Source: Haplomitrium mnioides (lineage: Eukaryota; Marchantiophyta; Haplomitriopsida; Calobryales). From it: a stretch of DNA of 38,006 nucleotides. The notes under the pieces were generated by a model. It made no database searches. It was given only the letters and a program-made list of their open reading frames with translations, and was not told the origin of the DNA. Shown piece after piece: positions 18,745 through 32,640 of this stretch; positions within the stretch are counted from its first letter, which is position 1; every line of letters begins with the position of its first letter. The position numbers were made by a program, and so were the translations under genes. The stretch spans positions 1-38,006 of the forward strand of contig JBNGIS010021322.1 of the NCBI GenBank assembly GCA_049999725.1. The letters run 5' to 3'.

Positions 18745-21296
18745 GTTGCAACATTCAAATTAGCAAACCTATTGATGCGCATCTTTTGCAACTAAAAGTA
18801 ATGTTTTGAAATTCCAATGAGTAAAGCTATTCATGAGAATCTTTTGCGACACAAAGTAATGTTGCAATATTCAAATGACCAAAGCTATTCATGCACACTT
18901 TTTGCAACATAAAATAATGTTGCGACATTCAAATGAGCAAAGCTAGTTATGGATACATTTTTCAACACAAAGTAATAGTGTGACATTCAAATCAGCAAAG
19001 CTATTCATGCGCATATTTCTTGATACAAAGTAAGCTTGTGACATTCAAATAAGCATAGCTATTCATGTGCATCTTTTGCAACACAAAGTAGTAGTGTGAC
19101 ATTCAAATGAGCAAAGCTATTCATGCGCATCTTTTGCGACAAAAAGTAATGTTGCAAAATTCAAATAAGCAAAGCTATTCATGCGCATTTTTTGCAACAA
19201 AAAGTAATGTTTCGACATTCAAGTGAGAAAATCTATTCATGCGCATCTTTTGCAACATAAAGTAATGTTGCGACATTCAAATGAGCAAAGCTATTCATGC
19301 GCATTTTTTAGCAACACAAGGTAATGTTGCGACATTCAAATGAGGAAAGCTATTCAAGAGCATCTTTTACAACACAAAGTAGTGTTGCGACATTCAAATA
19401 AGCAAAGCTATTCATGCAAATCTTTTGCAACACAAAGTAATGTTGCAACATTCAAATGAGCAAAGCTATTCATGTGAATTTTTTGCAATATAAAGTAATG
19501 TTGGGACATTCAAATGAGCGAAGCTATTCATGCTTATCTTTTGCAACACAAAGTTTTGTTGTGACATTCAAATAAGCGCAACTATTCATGCGTATATTTT
19601 TTTGACAAAAAGCAAGGTTGTGGCATATAAATGAGAAAAACTATTTTTGCACATCTTTTGCAATACAAAGTAATGTTGTGATATTCAAATTAGCAAAGCT
19701 ATTTATGCACATTTGTTGCAACACAAAGTTATGTTGTGACATTCAAGTGAGCAAAGCTATTCATGCGTATCTTTTGCAATAGAAGGTAATGTTAAGACTC
19801 TCAAATGAGCAAACCTATTCATGCACATCTTTTGTGACACAAAGTAATGTTGTGACATTCAAATGAGCAAATCTATTCATGTGCATCTTTTGCGACACAA
19901 AGTAATGTTGTGGCACTCAAATGAGCAAAGTTGTTCATGTGTATTACAAGTTAATGTTGTGGCTTTGAAATGAGCAAAGTTGTTCATGCGCAAGTTTTGC
20001 AACACAAAGAAATGTTGTGGCATTAAAATGAGCAAAGCTATTCATGCACATCTTTTGCAACACAAATCAATGTTGCGATATTCAAATGAGAAAAGCTATT
20101 CATGGTCATATTTTGCGACACAAAGTACTGTTGTGACATTCAAATGACCAAAACTATTCATGCACATCTTTTGCGAGACAAAGTAATGTTGTGACATTCA
20201 AATGAACAAATCTATTCATGTGCATTTTTTGCAACATAAAGTAATGTTGCAACATTCAAATGAGCAAAGCTATTCATGATTATCTTTTGCAACACAAAGT
20301 TTAATTGTGACATTCAAATAAGCGAAGCTATTCATGCGCATATTTTTTGATAGAAAGCAAGGTTGTGACATTTAAATGAGCAAAACTATTTATGCACATC
20401 TTTTGCAACACAAAGTATTGTTGTGATATTCAATTAAGCAAAGCTATTTATGTGCATCTTTTGCAACACAAAGTAATGTTGCGATACTCAAATGAGAAAA
20501 GTTTTTCATTCACATCTTTTGTGCACAAAGTAATGTTGTGACATTCAAATAAGCAAAGCTATTCATGTGTATCTTTTGCGACACAAAGTGATGTTGTGAC
20601 ACTCAAATGAGAAAAGTTGTTCATGTGCATGTTTTGCAACACAAAGTAATGTTGTGGCATTGAAATGAGCAAAGCTGTTTATGCGCATGTTTTGCAACAC
20701 AAAGTCATGTTCACATTCAAATAAGCAAAGGTATTCATGTGTATCTTTTGCAACACAAAGTAATGTTGGGATATTCAAATGAGCAAAGCTATTCATGCGC
20801 ATCTTTTGCATTACAAATTAATGTTGCACTATTCAAATGAGCAAAGCTATTCATGCGCATCTTTTGCAAAACAAAGTAATGTTGCGATATTCAAATGAGA
20901 AAAGCTATTCATGCGCATCTTTTGCGACAGAAAGTAATGTTGTGACATTCAAATGAGCAAAGCTATTCCTACACATTTTTTGCAACACAAAGTCATGTTG
21001 GGACATTCAAATCAGCAAGTCTATTCATTTGCATCTTTTGCGACACAAAGTAAGGTTATTACATTCAAATGAGCAAAGTTATTCATGTGCTTCTTTTGCA
21101 ACATAAAGTAATGTTGCGATATTCAAATGAGCAAAGCCATTCATGCACATCTTTTGCAATTAAAGTAATGTTGTGACATTCAAATGAGCAAAGGTATTCA
21201 TGCGCATCTTTTGTGACAGAAAGTAATGTTGCGACATTCAAATTAGTTAAGCTATAGATGCGCATCTCTTGCAACACAAAGAAATGTTGTGACATT
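18745..21296. repeat. 58-bp satellite, array III (~44 monomers)
   Basis: Same monomer and orientation as arrays I and II. The linker before ACAAAG is mostly GCAAC or GCGAC. The last ~400 bp (from about 20880) match 28480-28893 monomer by monomer, including the rare strings CTATTCCTRCACATT and AAGTCTATTCATTT, so this end belongs to the higher-order repeat seen in array IV. Confidence 0.95.
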
Positions 21297-21629
21297 TGTG
21301 GTGACATAGTCCTGGACATAAGAAGGAAAGATCGGTTAAACACTCCATTGCAGCAGTGGGGCCAGCTATAGTGGGGTGTATTCTCCATGTTATCGGTGAT
21401 TTTGGTGATATAAGAGGAATCCGACGATTAGGAGGTTATCGGACGTAAACACCTTATTGAGATATCAAGTGGTGAGTTGGAATATTCCAGAAGATCCGGC
21501 AGCGATGGTCAAGATGTATTGAGGACATTATTCATTCTTGGCTTTTCTTTGGAGGATAATATTTTTATATGGTCTGATATCTGCCGATGGAGTGATGAAG
21601 GCTGAGGTTGGAAATGTGGGGCGAAGAAA

Positions 21630-21950
21630 AGGAAGCCCAACACAATTCAAAATAAATAAATAAATAAAAATCAAAGTAAATAAAATGAGAAAGAATAAAA
21701 TAAAGAATCCTACTTCTGACTTAAAACTAGAGTAGGGTAGTAGAATAGAATAGAGTAATCATAAAAATAAAATGAAAGAGTTTACTAGTAGGATAGAATA
21801 ATATGATAATATGTGAAAATAAGAGAAATAGGATAAGAGGTTTTGTTTTGATTAGGAGTGTAGGAAAAGTTGTGGGGTAAGATAAAAAGTATAAAAATAA
21901 TAATAATAATTTTTAATAAAACTAACCTACTGTTGGAGGCCAAGCCAAAC
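21630..21950. repeat. A-rich low-complexity stretch
   Basis: Repeated AATAAATAAAT-type and AATAAAATAGAATAG-type runs, with a final AATAATAATAATTTTT. No gene. It lies in the proposed U3 part of the 3.8-kb element. Confidence 0.7.
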
Positions 21951-22000
21951 CCTAAACTAACCCTATAGCTATCTAATTTTGAACTTGGAGGGCAGCTTGA

Positions 22001-22030
22001 GGGGGGGTGGGGGGGGGGGGGGGGGTGGGG
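22001..22030 (+). repeat. Near-pure G run, G-quadruplex-capable
   Basis: Thirty bases of G broken by only two T (7 G, T, 17 G, T, 4 G), with G-rich DNA on its left. Such a run can form G-quadruplexes on the plus strand. It may be length-unstable and its true length is hard to assemble. Confidence 0.8.
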
Positions 22031-23938
22031 AATTGTAGCCCTGAATTAGGTGGTCCGTTCAGAGGCGTGTAAGGATATGTGGTGGCCTTACACCCCACTA
22101 GGGGGCTGCCTCTAAAAAGGAAGAGAGAGGCGTAGGCTTATAAACATCTGCAGGATCAGCGTGAAGAGTTTATGGGATAAATCTCGACGTGGTGTGTGAC
22201 GATAGAAATCATATGGAGAAGTGAAGGCCCTCCTTTTTGCTGCGCCGAAGAGTTGGAATAAATGATGGATCCTCTGCGGCTACGACCTGTGATGATCATC
22301 TTCGACAAATGATCTGTGGTAGAAGATTGGCCGCGTCGAATGATTTGAAAAGACCTCATGTGAATGCTGAAGGCGAAAAAGGCATGGGAAATCAAAGTGT
22401 TGGGCTCGTAACAAGGTTGCCTCAGCTGAACAGCTAACGAAGAAGATCCTCCGAATTCAATGAAGGATTGCTGAAGAAATCTCAAATGACAGAAATCAAA
22501 GTGCGGTCTGGTTTGAAATTGAAGAATGTTGATGCTGCGATGCTGCCCATCCTTATTACACAATTAAATCGAATGAAGGCTGGTGGAAATCAAACAAGCT
22601 CCTGCAAATTCAACAAAGGCTGCGATTGCGTTGTAGGTTCGAACGAGGTTGCTACAAAGCGAAGTTGCAAAGACCTCTCCTCCTTGCTGCATTGAAGAAT
22701 TGATTGAAGAAGGGGAATGTTGCGAAAAGGGAAGGAGAGTCCTGACAGCTGCGATTGCGCTCGAATGGAGGAAAGGCCGCGCTGGGAATCGAATGATGAA
22801 AAAGAAGGCTACCTAATCTAAAGCGAAGGCTGCAGACTACGTTGACTAGATGATGAACGATCGAGCTGCCTAGGAAGAAGAATCCCTGTTGCGCGATCGA
22901 ATGGAAAGGAGGGAGCGAATGACGATTGCAATGTGGGCTGTTTGAAATTGAATGGTGGAGGTTGTGTGAATCGACTCTCCGTGAGGAAGATCTCTGCGAG
23001 AAAGGAATGTGCTGCGAAGAATCGACCAAAGGATTTAGCGTGACCGGAAGGAAAAATGGTGAAGGCTGAATGTCCTTGAATGAAGAATCGAATGAGAGTG
23101 CGTGAAGCGGATGCGCGAAGAATGAGAATGAACGATGCGACAAACGATTTGATTGAAGAAAAATGGATCTGCGAAGAGTCGGGATCGAGGATTCCGTGGT
23201 GTTCAATCTGAAGAATGGAGCGGAAATCAACCTTCCTAAGTGGGGAGCCCACTTAAGGGGGTTTCGATTAGCTTTTCGATGTGGGGATTTTGATTAACGG
23301 GGATCCGATTGAGCTTCTGACGTGGGGAGCCCGATTAAGAGGGATCCAAAGCAGGATAATGATTAATCGGCCGAAAGGGTGACATGTTGAAGATTTGGAC
23401 AAGGGGAAGATGATTTTGAAAGTTCAATTCGTATGTCTTCCGAAAGTTTGAAATGGATCTGCGGAGTTTATCGTTCTTACATCAAACTTTTCCATGAGCT
23501 AGTTAAAAGAGCCTCTGGCGTGCAAAGTTCTTACAACAAGCTTGTCAATGAGTTAACTAGAAAGTGGACTTATTCATATTTCTTATATCGAGCAAGTTAA
23601 GGATCTAGTGAAAATGGAGCGTGGGAAGCAGTTCCTATAGCGAGTTAGTGAAAGAAGAGAAGCTGGGTAATGTTCTTATTAGGAGCATGGAAATAGTTGA
23701 GGAAAACATAGCATTCCCAACTGAATCCTAGGAAGGCTACCATGGATGTTCTACTGATCTAGTCTAGGAAATCAAGCGTAGAATTTAGTTGGCATGTTAG
23801 TTGTAAGTACTTATTTATAGGTTAGTGTGTATAATAATTGATAGCAGTAGGCAGAAGCCTGTTAGCTATGATTAGTTGTAATGGATTAGTAATGTGACAG
23901 TTCAGATAAAGGCAGTTAGAGGTAGAACAGTAAGTTCT

Positions 23939-23945
23939 TATATAG
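23939..23945 (+). promoter_or_regulatory. TATA box in the 3.8-kb element
   Basis: TATATAG within TTCTTATATAGAGTG. It lies 218 bp before an AATAAA signal on the same strand, as the U3/R layout of an LTR would have it. Confidence 0.45.
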
Positions 23946-24156
23946 AGTGTTGGTTAGAAATCAGTTGAAGGCTAAGAGGATAAGTGCTGTCTAAGCAGCT
24001 ATTTTCTTAGTGAGTGGATAGTGCAATTGAGAATTTGTAAGAAAGAGAGCTCTCATGTGTAGGAAAGGGAGAAATTTGATGGAGAGCAGCCACTCACCTT
24101 TGCAATTCAGGAATTCCAGTATTGTTGGATCTGAATTCTAAATTGTGAATCTCTCA

Positions 24157-24162
24157 AATAAA
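24157..24162 (+). promoter_or_regulatory. Candidate poly(A) signal in the 3.8-kb element
   Basis: AATAAA within CTCAAATAAAGG, downstream of the TATA box at 23939 and about 940 bp before the element's CA end. It would mark the R region if the element is an LTR. Confidence 0.4.
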
Positions 24163-25104
24163 GGAATTTGAATTTTTATTTGAATTGGAAGATGGGATGT
24201 CCCTTGGTGTTTGGAATGGATGATTGTTAAGAGGAGGGATGAACATCTAAATTATGAATGTTAGATTAAAGGAAAAGTTGTGAATGTGTGGTAATCAGAA
24301 AGGACGTGCCTTCTCTGAATTCAGGGAAGTAAGTAGGGATTCAAAATATTGGACAGATCTCAGATCCAGTAGCCATGGATGTTGCAAGGAGGGGTATCTT
24401 TGGACATTGCATGTGGGATTAGGAGTTTGTGTAAGAGAGAAGTAATCCTATTCATGTAGGAGTGGAGATCTAGTGGGTGAGTGTTTAGGATTTCAGAGAG
24501 GGCTGCTGAACTTCTTGGCTGAGGGACAGCAAGATGAGGAGGAGTGACCTCCAGAGATTCTAGCTTAAAGATTACTTACAAAAATCTACTTTTGTGTGTC
24601 TTAGTTCTAGAGGCTTCTAATCTGGTTGGAGCACAATTCAGAGCTGCAGATGGATTCATGGTGATGTGTATTGAAGTCAGAGTTTACTATCAGTGACTGG
24701 AGGAGCAGTGCTGAGGAGAAAGGAGGCTGATGAAGGAGTGACATTGACTGTGATTCAGCTGTAGTAGCAACCTTGATGGCAGGATTGGAGGTGAGTACTT
24801 GAAATTGAGAAGGGCACTGCTTGTGTTCTGAGAAGGGGCAAGTGAATGAGTGTCCGCTTAGAGGAAGGGTTTAAATTTCATCTGCTACTGTTTGAGAGTT
24901 GTTTTCCTTGGGTTGTGGGTTGAGTGAGAGAGGAAGAGTGAGAGAGGAAAAATCAGCAAAAGGCTGATCTAAAGGTCTCAATCAGCCTTAAGTGACTGGA
25001 AACGGTAAAAATGTGACAATACAACTATTATACCTCAGATCCCTGGTAGGAACGATCCAAGATCCTTGCATATTGGCCAGTATGCTTGCCCCTATGCTAC
25101 GACA

Positions 25105-28100
25105 ACATTCCAATAAGGGAAGCTATTCATGCATATCTTTTGCAACACAAAAAACGGTTGTAACATTCAAACAAGAAAAGTTTGTCATCTGCATCTTTTG
25201 CAAGACAATGTAATGTTGCGACATTCAAATGAGCACAGCTATTAAAGTGCATGTTTTGCAACACAAAGCAATGTTGTGATATTCGAATAGGCAAAGCTAA
25301 TCATGCGCATCTTTTGCGACACAAAGTAATGTCGCAACATTCAATAAGCAAAGCCATTCATACACATTTTTTGCAACACAAAGTCATGTTGGGATATTGC
25401 AATGAGCAAATCTATTCATTCGCATCTTTTGTGATACCAAGTAAGGTTGTTGCATTCAAATGAGAAAAGCTATTCATGTGCATCTTTTGCAACACAAAGT
25501 AATGTTGCAACATTCAAATGAGCAAAGCTCTTCATGCGCATCTTTTGCAACCCAAAGTAATGTTGCAACATTCAAATGAGCAAGCTATTAATGCGCATCT
25601 TTTGTGACACAAAGTAGTCTTGTGACATTCAAATTAGCAAAGCTATTGATGCGCATCTTTTGCAACAGAAAGCAATGTTGTGATATTCAAATAAGCAATG
25701 CTATTCATGCATATCTTTTCAAACACAAAGTAAGGTTGTGACATTCAAATAAGCAAAGCTATTCATCTTCATCTTTTGCAAGACAACGCAATGTTGCGAC
25801 ATTCAAATAAGCAAAGCTATTAAGGCGTATTTTTTGCAACACAAAGTATTGTTGTGATATTCAAATGAGTAGAGCTATTGACATGCATCTTTTCCAACAC
25901 AAAGTAGTGTTGTCATATTCAAATGAGCAAAGCTAAGCTATTTTTTGTGCATCTTTTGACACATAGAAATGTTGTGATTTTCAAATCAACAAAGCAAAGA
26001 TGTTTATCTGCATTTTTTGCAACACAAAGAAATGTTGTCATATTCAAATGAGCAAAGCTTTTTATACACATCTTTTGCAATACAAATATATATGTTGTTA
26101 TGTGCAAATGAATAAAGCTGACTTTGTACATCTTTTGTAGCACAAAGTAATGTTGCAATATTCAAACAAGCAAGGCAAAGCTATTTATATGCATGTTTTG
26201 CAATGCAAAGTAATGTTGTCACATTTAAATTAGCGAAGCTATTTATGCGCAAAATTTGCAACACAAAGTATTGTTGTAACATTCAAATGAGCAAAGCTAT
26301 TAAAGCGCATGTTTTGCAACACAAATTAATGTTGTGCTATTCAAATAGTCAAAGCTATTTATGCGCATCTTTTGCGACAGAAAGTAATGTTGCGATATTC
26401 AAATGAGCAAAGCTATTCATGCTCATCTTTTGCGACACAAAGCAACATTAGGACATTCAAATGAGCAAAGCTATTCATGCGCATCTTTTGCAACCCAACG
26501 TAATGTTGCGAAATTCAAATGAGCAAAGCTATTCATGCGCATCTTTTGCCACACAAAGTAATGTTGCAATGTTCAAATGAGCAAAGCTATTCATGCACAC
26601 TTTTTGCAGCATAAAATAATGTTGGGACATTCAAATGAGCAAAGCTAGTTATGCCTATCTTTCTCAACACAAAGTAATGGATTGACATCCAAATTAGCAC
26701 AACTTTTCATGCGCATATTTTTTGACAGAAACTAAGGTCGTGACATTCAAACAAGCCAAGCTATTCATATGCATCTTTTGCAGCACAAAGTAATGTTGCG
26801 ACATTCAAATGAGCAAAGCTAGTCATGTGTATCGTTTGCAACACAAAATAATGTTGTGATATTCAAATGAGCAAAGCTATTCATGCACATTTTTTGCAAC
26901 AAAAAAGTAATGTTTGGACATTCAAATGAGCAAAGCTATTCATGTGCATTCTTTGCCACACAAAGTAATTTTGCGACATTCAAATGAGAAAAGTTGTTCA
27001 TGCGCATCTTTTGCCACACAAAGTAATGTTGCGACATTCAAATAAGCAAAGCTATTCATGCGCATCTTTTGCCTTACAAAGAAATGTTGCGACATTCAAA
27101 TGAGCAAGGCTATTCATGCACATCTTTTGCCACACAAAGTAATGTTGCGACATTCAAATGAGCAAAGCTATTCATGCGCATCTTTAGCCAAACAAAGTAA
27201 TATTGCGATATTCAAATGAGAAAAGCTATTCATGCGTACTTTTTGCAACATAAAATAATGTTGAGGCATTCAATTGAGCAAAGCTAGTTATGTGTATCTT
27301 TTTCATCACAAAGTAATGGTGTGACATTCAAATTAGCAAAGTTATTCATGCACATATTTTTTGACAGAAAGTAAGGTCGTGACATTCAAATCAGCAAAGC
27401 TATTCATGTGCATCTTTTGAAACACAAAGTAATATTGCAATATGAAAATGAGCAAAGCTATTCATGTGTATCTTTTGCAACACAAAATAGTGTTGTGATA
27501 TTCAAATGGGCAAAGCTATTCATGCACATTTTTTGCAGCAAAAAGAAATGTTTGGATATTCAAATGAGCAAAGTTATTCATGGGCATCTTTTGCCACACA
27601 AAGTAATTTTGCAACATTCAAATGAGCAAAGCTGTTCATGCACATTAATTTCCACACAAAGTAATGTTGCGACATTCAAATGAGCAAAGCTATTAATGCG
27701 CATCTTTTGCCACACATAGTAATCCTGTGACATTCAAATGAGCAATGCCATTTGTGCTCTTTTTTTTTTGCCACACAAAGTAATGTTGCGACATTCAAAT
27801 GAGCAAAGCTATTCATGCGCATCTTTTGCCATAAAAAGTAATGTTGCGATACTCAAATGAGCAAAGCTATTCATGCGCATATTTAACCATACAAAGTAAT
27901 GTTGCGACATTCAATTGAGCAAAGCTATTCATGCGCATCTTTAGCCACACAAAGTAATGTTGTAACATTCAAATGAGCACAGCTATTCATGCAAATCTTT
28001 TGCCACACAAAGTAATGTTGTGACATTCAAATAAGTAAAGCTATTCATGCGTATCTTTTGCCACACAAAGTAATGTTGTGACATTCAAATGAGCAAAGCT

Positions 28101-28892
28101 ATTCATGTGCATTTTTTGCAACAAAAAGTAATGTTTGAGCATTCAAATGAGAAAAGTTATTCATGCACATCTTTTGCTACACAAAGTAATATTGGGAAAT
28201 TCAAATGAGCAAAGCCACTCATGTGTACTTTTTGCAGCATAAATTAATGTTGGAACATTCAAATGAGCAAAGCTAGTTATGCATGTCTTTTTCAACACAA
28301 AGTAATCGTGTGGCATTTAAATCAGCAAAGCTATTCAAGCGCATATTTTATGATAGAAAGTAAGGTCGTGACATTCAAATAAGCCAAGCTATTCATGTTC
28401 ATCATTTGCAACACAAAGTAATATTGCAACATTAAAATAAGCAAAGCTAGCCATGTGTATGTCTTGCAACACAAAATAATGTTGCGATATTCAAGTAAGC
28501 AAAGCTATTCATGCGCATCTTGTGCGACAGAAAGTAATGTCGCAACATTCAAATGAACAAAGCTATTCCTGCACATTTTTTGCAACACAAAGTTATGTTG
28601 GGACATTCAAATTATCAAGTCTATTCATTTTCATCTTTTGCGACACAAAGTAATGTTATTACATTCAAATGAGCAAAGCTATTCATGTGCTTCTTTGCAA
28701 CACAAAGTGATGTTGCAATATTCAAATGAGAAAAGCTATTCATGGGCACTTTTTGCAACTCAAAGTAATGTTGTGACATTCAAATGAGCAAAGGTATTCA
28801 TGTGCATCTTTTGTGACAAAAAGTAATGTTGCGATATTCAAATTAGTAAAGCTATTGATGCGCATCTCTTAAAACACAAAGAAATGTTGTGA
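25105..28892. repeat. Higher-order repeat copy A
   Basis: The order of distinctive monomers is repeated downstream. Markers: the AAATATATATGTTG monomer at 26085 recurs 3708 bp later; the GAAAGTAAGGTCGTGACATTC monomers at about 26719, 27359 and 28344 recur at about 30425, 31070 and 32052 (offsets about 3706, 3711, 3708). The start (agctattcatgcatatc at 25121) recurs at 28908 (offset 3787). Spacing of the three GGTCGTGAC monomers inside the unit (about 640 and 985) equals about 11 and 17 monomers. Confidence 0.8.
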
Positions 28893-31800
28893 TATTCCAA
28901 TGAGTGAAGCTATTCATGCATATCTTTTGCAACACAAAGCAAGGTTGTGACATTCAAATAAGCAAAGTTTGTCATTCGTATCTTTTGCAAGACAAGGCAA
29001 TGTTGCGACATTCAAATGAGCAAAGCTGTTAAAGCGCATGTTTTGCAATAGAAAGCAATGTTGTGATATTTAAATAGGCAAAGCTATTCATGTGCATCTT
29101 TTGCGACACAAAGCAATGTCGCGACATTCAATTGAGCAAAGCCATTCACACATATTTTTTGCAACACAAAGTCATGATGGGAAATTGGAAAATGCAAATC
29201 TATTCATTCGCATCTTTTGTGATACCAAGTAAGATTGTTACATTCAAATGAGCAAAGCTATTCATGTACATCCTTTTGTAGCACAAAGTAATATTGTGAC
29301 ATTCAAATGAGCAAAGCTATTCATGCGCATTTTTTGTGACACAAAGTAATGTTGCAATATTCAAATGAGAAAAGCTATTAATGCGCATCTTTTGCAACCC
29401 AAAGTAATGTTACGACATTCAAATGAGCAAGTTATTAATGCGCATCTTTTGCAACACAAAGTAGTGTTGTGACATTCAAATTAGCAAAGCTATTGATGCG
29501 CATTTTTTGCAATAGAAAGTAATGTTTTGAATAAGCAATGCTATTCATGCATATCTTTAAAAACATACAGTAAGGTTGTGACATTCAAATAAGCAAAACT
29601 ATTAATCTTCATCTTTTGCAAGACAAGGCAATGTTGTGACATTCAAATAAGCAAAAGGCGTATTTTTTGCAACACAAAATATTGTTGTGAAATTCAAATG
29701 AGTAGAGCTATTGATATGTATCTTTTGCAACACAAAGCAATGTTGTCATATTCAAATGAGCAAAGCTCTTTATACACATCTTTTGCAATACAAATATATA
29801 TGTTGTTATGTACAAATGAATAAAGCTGATTTTGTGCATCTTTTGCATCACAAGATAATGTTGCAATATTTAGATAAGCAAGGCAAAGCTATTTATATGC
29901 ATCTTTTGCAATACAAAGTAATGTTGTCACATTTAAATTAGAAAAGCTATTTATGCGCATAATTTACAACACAAAGTATTGTTGTAACATTCAAATGAGC
30001 AAAGCTATTAAGGCGCATGTTTTGCAACACAAATTAATGTTGTGCTATTCAAATAAGCAAAGCTATTTATACGCATCTTTTGTGACACAAAGTAATGTTG
30101 CAACATTCAAATGAGCAAAGCTATTCATGCTCATCTTTTGCGACACAAAGCAACACTCGGACATTCAAATGAGCAAAGCTATTCATGCGCATCTTTTGCA
30201 ACCCAAAGTAATGTTGCGACATTCAAATGAGCAAAACTATTCATGTGCATCTTTTGCCACACAAAGTAATGTTGCAACATTCAAATAAGCAAAGCTATTC
30301 ATGCGCAATTTTTTGCAACATAAAATAATTTTGGGATATTCAAATGAGCAAAGCTAGTTTTGCTTGTCTTTTTCAACACAGAGCAATGGTGTGACATTCA
30401 AATCAGCAAAGCTATTTATGCGTATATTGTTTGATGGAAAGTAAGGTCGTGACATTCAAATAAGCCAAACTATTCATGTGCATCTTTTGGAACACAAAGT
30501 AATATTGCAACATTAAAATGAGCAAAGCTATTCATTTGTATCTTTTGCAATACAAAAGAATATTGCGATATTCAAATGACAAAAGCTATTCATGCACATT
30601 TTTTGCAACAAAAAGTAATGTTTGGACATTTCAAATGAGCAATTTGAAAGTTGTTCATGCACATCTTTTGCTACATAAAATAATTTTGCGACATTCAAAT
30701 GAGCAAAGTTGTTCATGCGCATTTATTTCTACACAAAGTAATGTTGCGATATTCAAATGAGCAACGCTATTCATGCTTTTCTTTTGCCACACAAAGCAAT
30801 GTTTCAACATTCAAATGAGCAAAGCTATTAATGTGCATCTTTTGCCAGACAAAGTAATGTTGCGACATTCAAATAAGCAAAGCAATTTATGCGCATCTTT
30901 AGCCACACATAGTAATGTTGCGACACACAAATGAGCAAAGCTATTCATGCGTACTTTTTGCAACATAAGATAATATTGGGACATTCAAATGAGCAAAGCT
31001 AGGTTGCGTTTCTTTTGCAACACAAAGTATTGGTGTGACATTCAAATCAACAAAGCTATTCATGCACATATTTTTTGATAGAAAGTAAGGTCGTGACATT
31101 CAAATCAGCCAAGCTATTCATGTGCATCTTTTGCAACACAAAGTAATATTGCAACATTAAAATGAGCAAAGCTAGTCATGTGTATCTTTTGCAACACAAA
31201 ATAGTGTTGCAATATTCAAATGACCCAAGCTATTCATGCGCACTTTTTGCAACAAAAAGTAATGTTTGGACATTCAAATGAGCACAATTATTCATGCACA
31301 TCTCTTGCCACACAAAGTAATTTTGCGACATTCAAATGAGCAAAGCTGTTCATGCGCATTTATTTCCACACAAAGTAATGTTATGACATTCAAATGAGCA
31401 ACGCTATTCATACGCATCTTTTGCCACACAAAGTAATGTTGCGACATTGAAATGAGCAATGCTATTCGTGCTTGTCTTTTTCTCTACAAAGCAATGTTGC
31501 GACATTCAAATGATCAAAGCTATTCACGCGCATCTTTTGTTACACAAAGTAATGTTGCGATACTCAAATGAGCAAAGCTATTCATGCGCATCTTTAACCA
31601 CACAAGTAATGCTACGACATTCAAATGAGCAAAGGTATTCATGCGCTTCTTTAGCCACACAAAGTAATGTTGTGACATTCAAATGAGCAAAGTTATTTAT
31701 GTGAATCTTTTGCCACATAAAGTAATGTTGTCACATTCAAATAAGTGAAGCTATTCATGGGCATCTTTTGCCACACAAAGTAATGTTGTGACATTTAAAT

Positions 31801-32640
31801 GAGCAAAGCTATTCATGCGCATTTTTTGCAACAAAAAGTAATGTTTGGACAATCAATAGAGCAAAGCTATTCATGCGCATCTTTTTCCAGACAAAGTAAT
31901 GTTGCGACATTTAAATGAGCAAAGCTATTCATGTTTAGTTTTTGCATCATATAATAATGTTGGGACATTCAAATCAACAAAGCTAGTTATGTGTATCTTT
32001 TTTGACACAAAGTAATAGTGTGACATTTAAATCAGCAAAGCTTTTCATGCACATATTTTCTGATGGAAAGTTAAGTCGTGACATTCAAATAAGCCAAGCT
32101 ATTCATGTGCATCTTTTGCAACACAAAGTAATATTGCAACATTAAAATGACCAAAGCTAGTCATGTTTATCTTTTGCAACACAAAATAATGTTGCGATAT
32201 TCAAATGAGCAAAGCTATTCATGCGCATTTTTTGCAACAAAAAGTAATGTTTGGACATTCAAATGAGCAAAGTTAGTCATGTGCATCTTTTGCCACACAA
32301 AGTAATTTTGCGACATTCAAATGAGCAAAGCTATTCATGCGCATCTTTTGCCACACAAAGCAATGTTGCAACATTCAAGTGGGCAACGCTATTTGTGCTC
32401 ATCTTTTGCCACACAAAGTAATGTTGCAACATTCAACTGAGCAAAGCTATTCATGCGCATTTTTTGCCAAACAAAGTAATGTTGCGACATTCAAATGAGC
32501 AAAGCTATTCATGCACATCTTTAATTAACCACACAAAGTAATGTTGCAAAATTCAAATGAGCAAAGCTATTCATGCACATTTTTAGCCACACAAAGTAAT
32601 GTAGCGACATTCAAATGAGCAAAGCTATTCATGCGAATCT
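28893..32640. repeat. Higher-order repeat copy B
   Basis: Follows copy A head-to-tail with the same monomer order. It lacks about two monomers that copies A and C have (the AAAGCTAAGCTATTTT and AATCAACAAAGCAAAGATG monomers), which explains the offset falling from 3787 to 3708. The right boundary is approximate, because past about 32.6 kb the GGCCACAC-type monomers take over. Confidence 0.7.

Larger units (their letters stand above)
21297..25104 (+). mobile_element. 3.8-kb TG...CA element with 5-bp target duplication, probable solo LTR
   Basis: The insert starts TGTGGTGACATAG and ends CTATGCTACGACA; the two ends are imperfect inverted repeats (TGTGGTGACATAG against TGTCGTAGCATAG). It is flanked on both sides by ACATT (21292-21296 and 25105-25109). 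I find no second copy of either end inside it, no gag-pol motifs and no credible gene. On the plus strand it has a TATA box (23939) and AATAAA (24157) near its 3' end, the order U3-R-U5. Known LTR elements leave solo LTRs with target duplications by recombination; a 3.8-kb LTR would be unusually long. The minus-strand frame at 22652-23230 is low-complexity Ser/Phe/His-rich sequence opposite a GAATCGAATG-like purine-rich strand and is not called. Confidence 0.6.

Noticed and set aside
22652-23252. Minus-strand frames of 192 and 144 codons in the 3.8-kb element
   Set aside because: Two frames overlap on the same DNA, composition is Ser/Phe/His/Arg-rich without a domain, and the opposite strand is purine-rich with GAATCGAATG-like repeats. 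More likely composition-driven.
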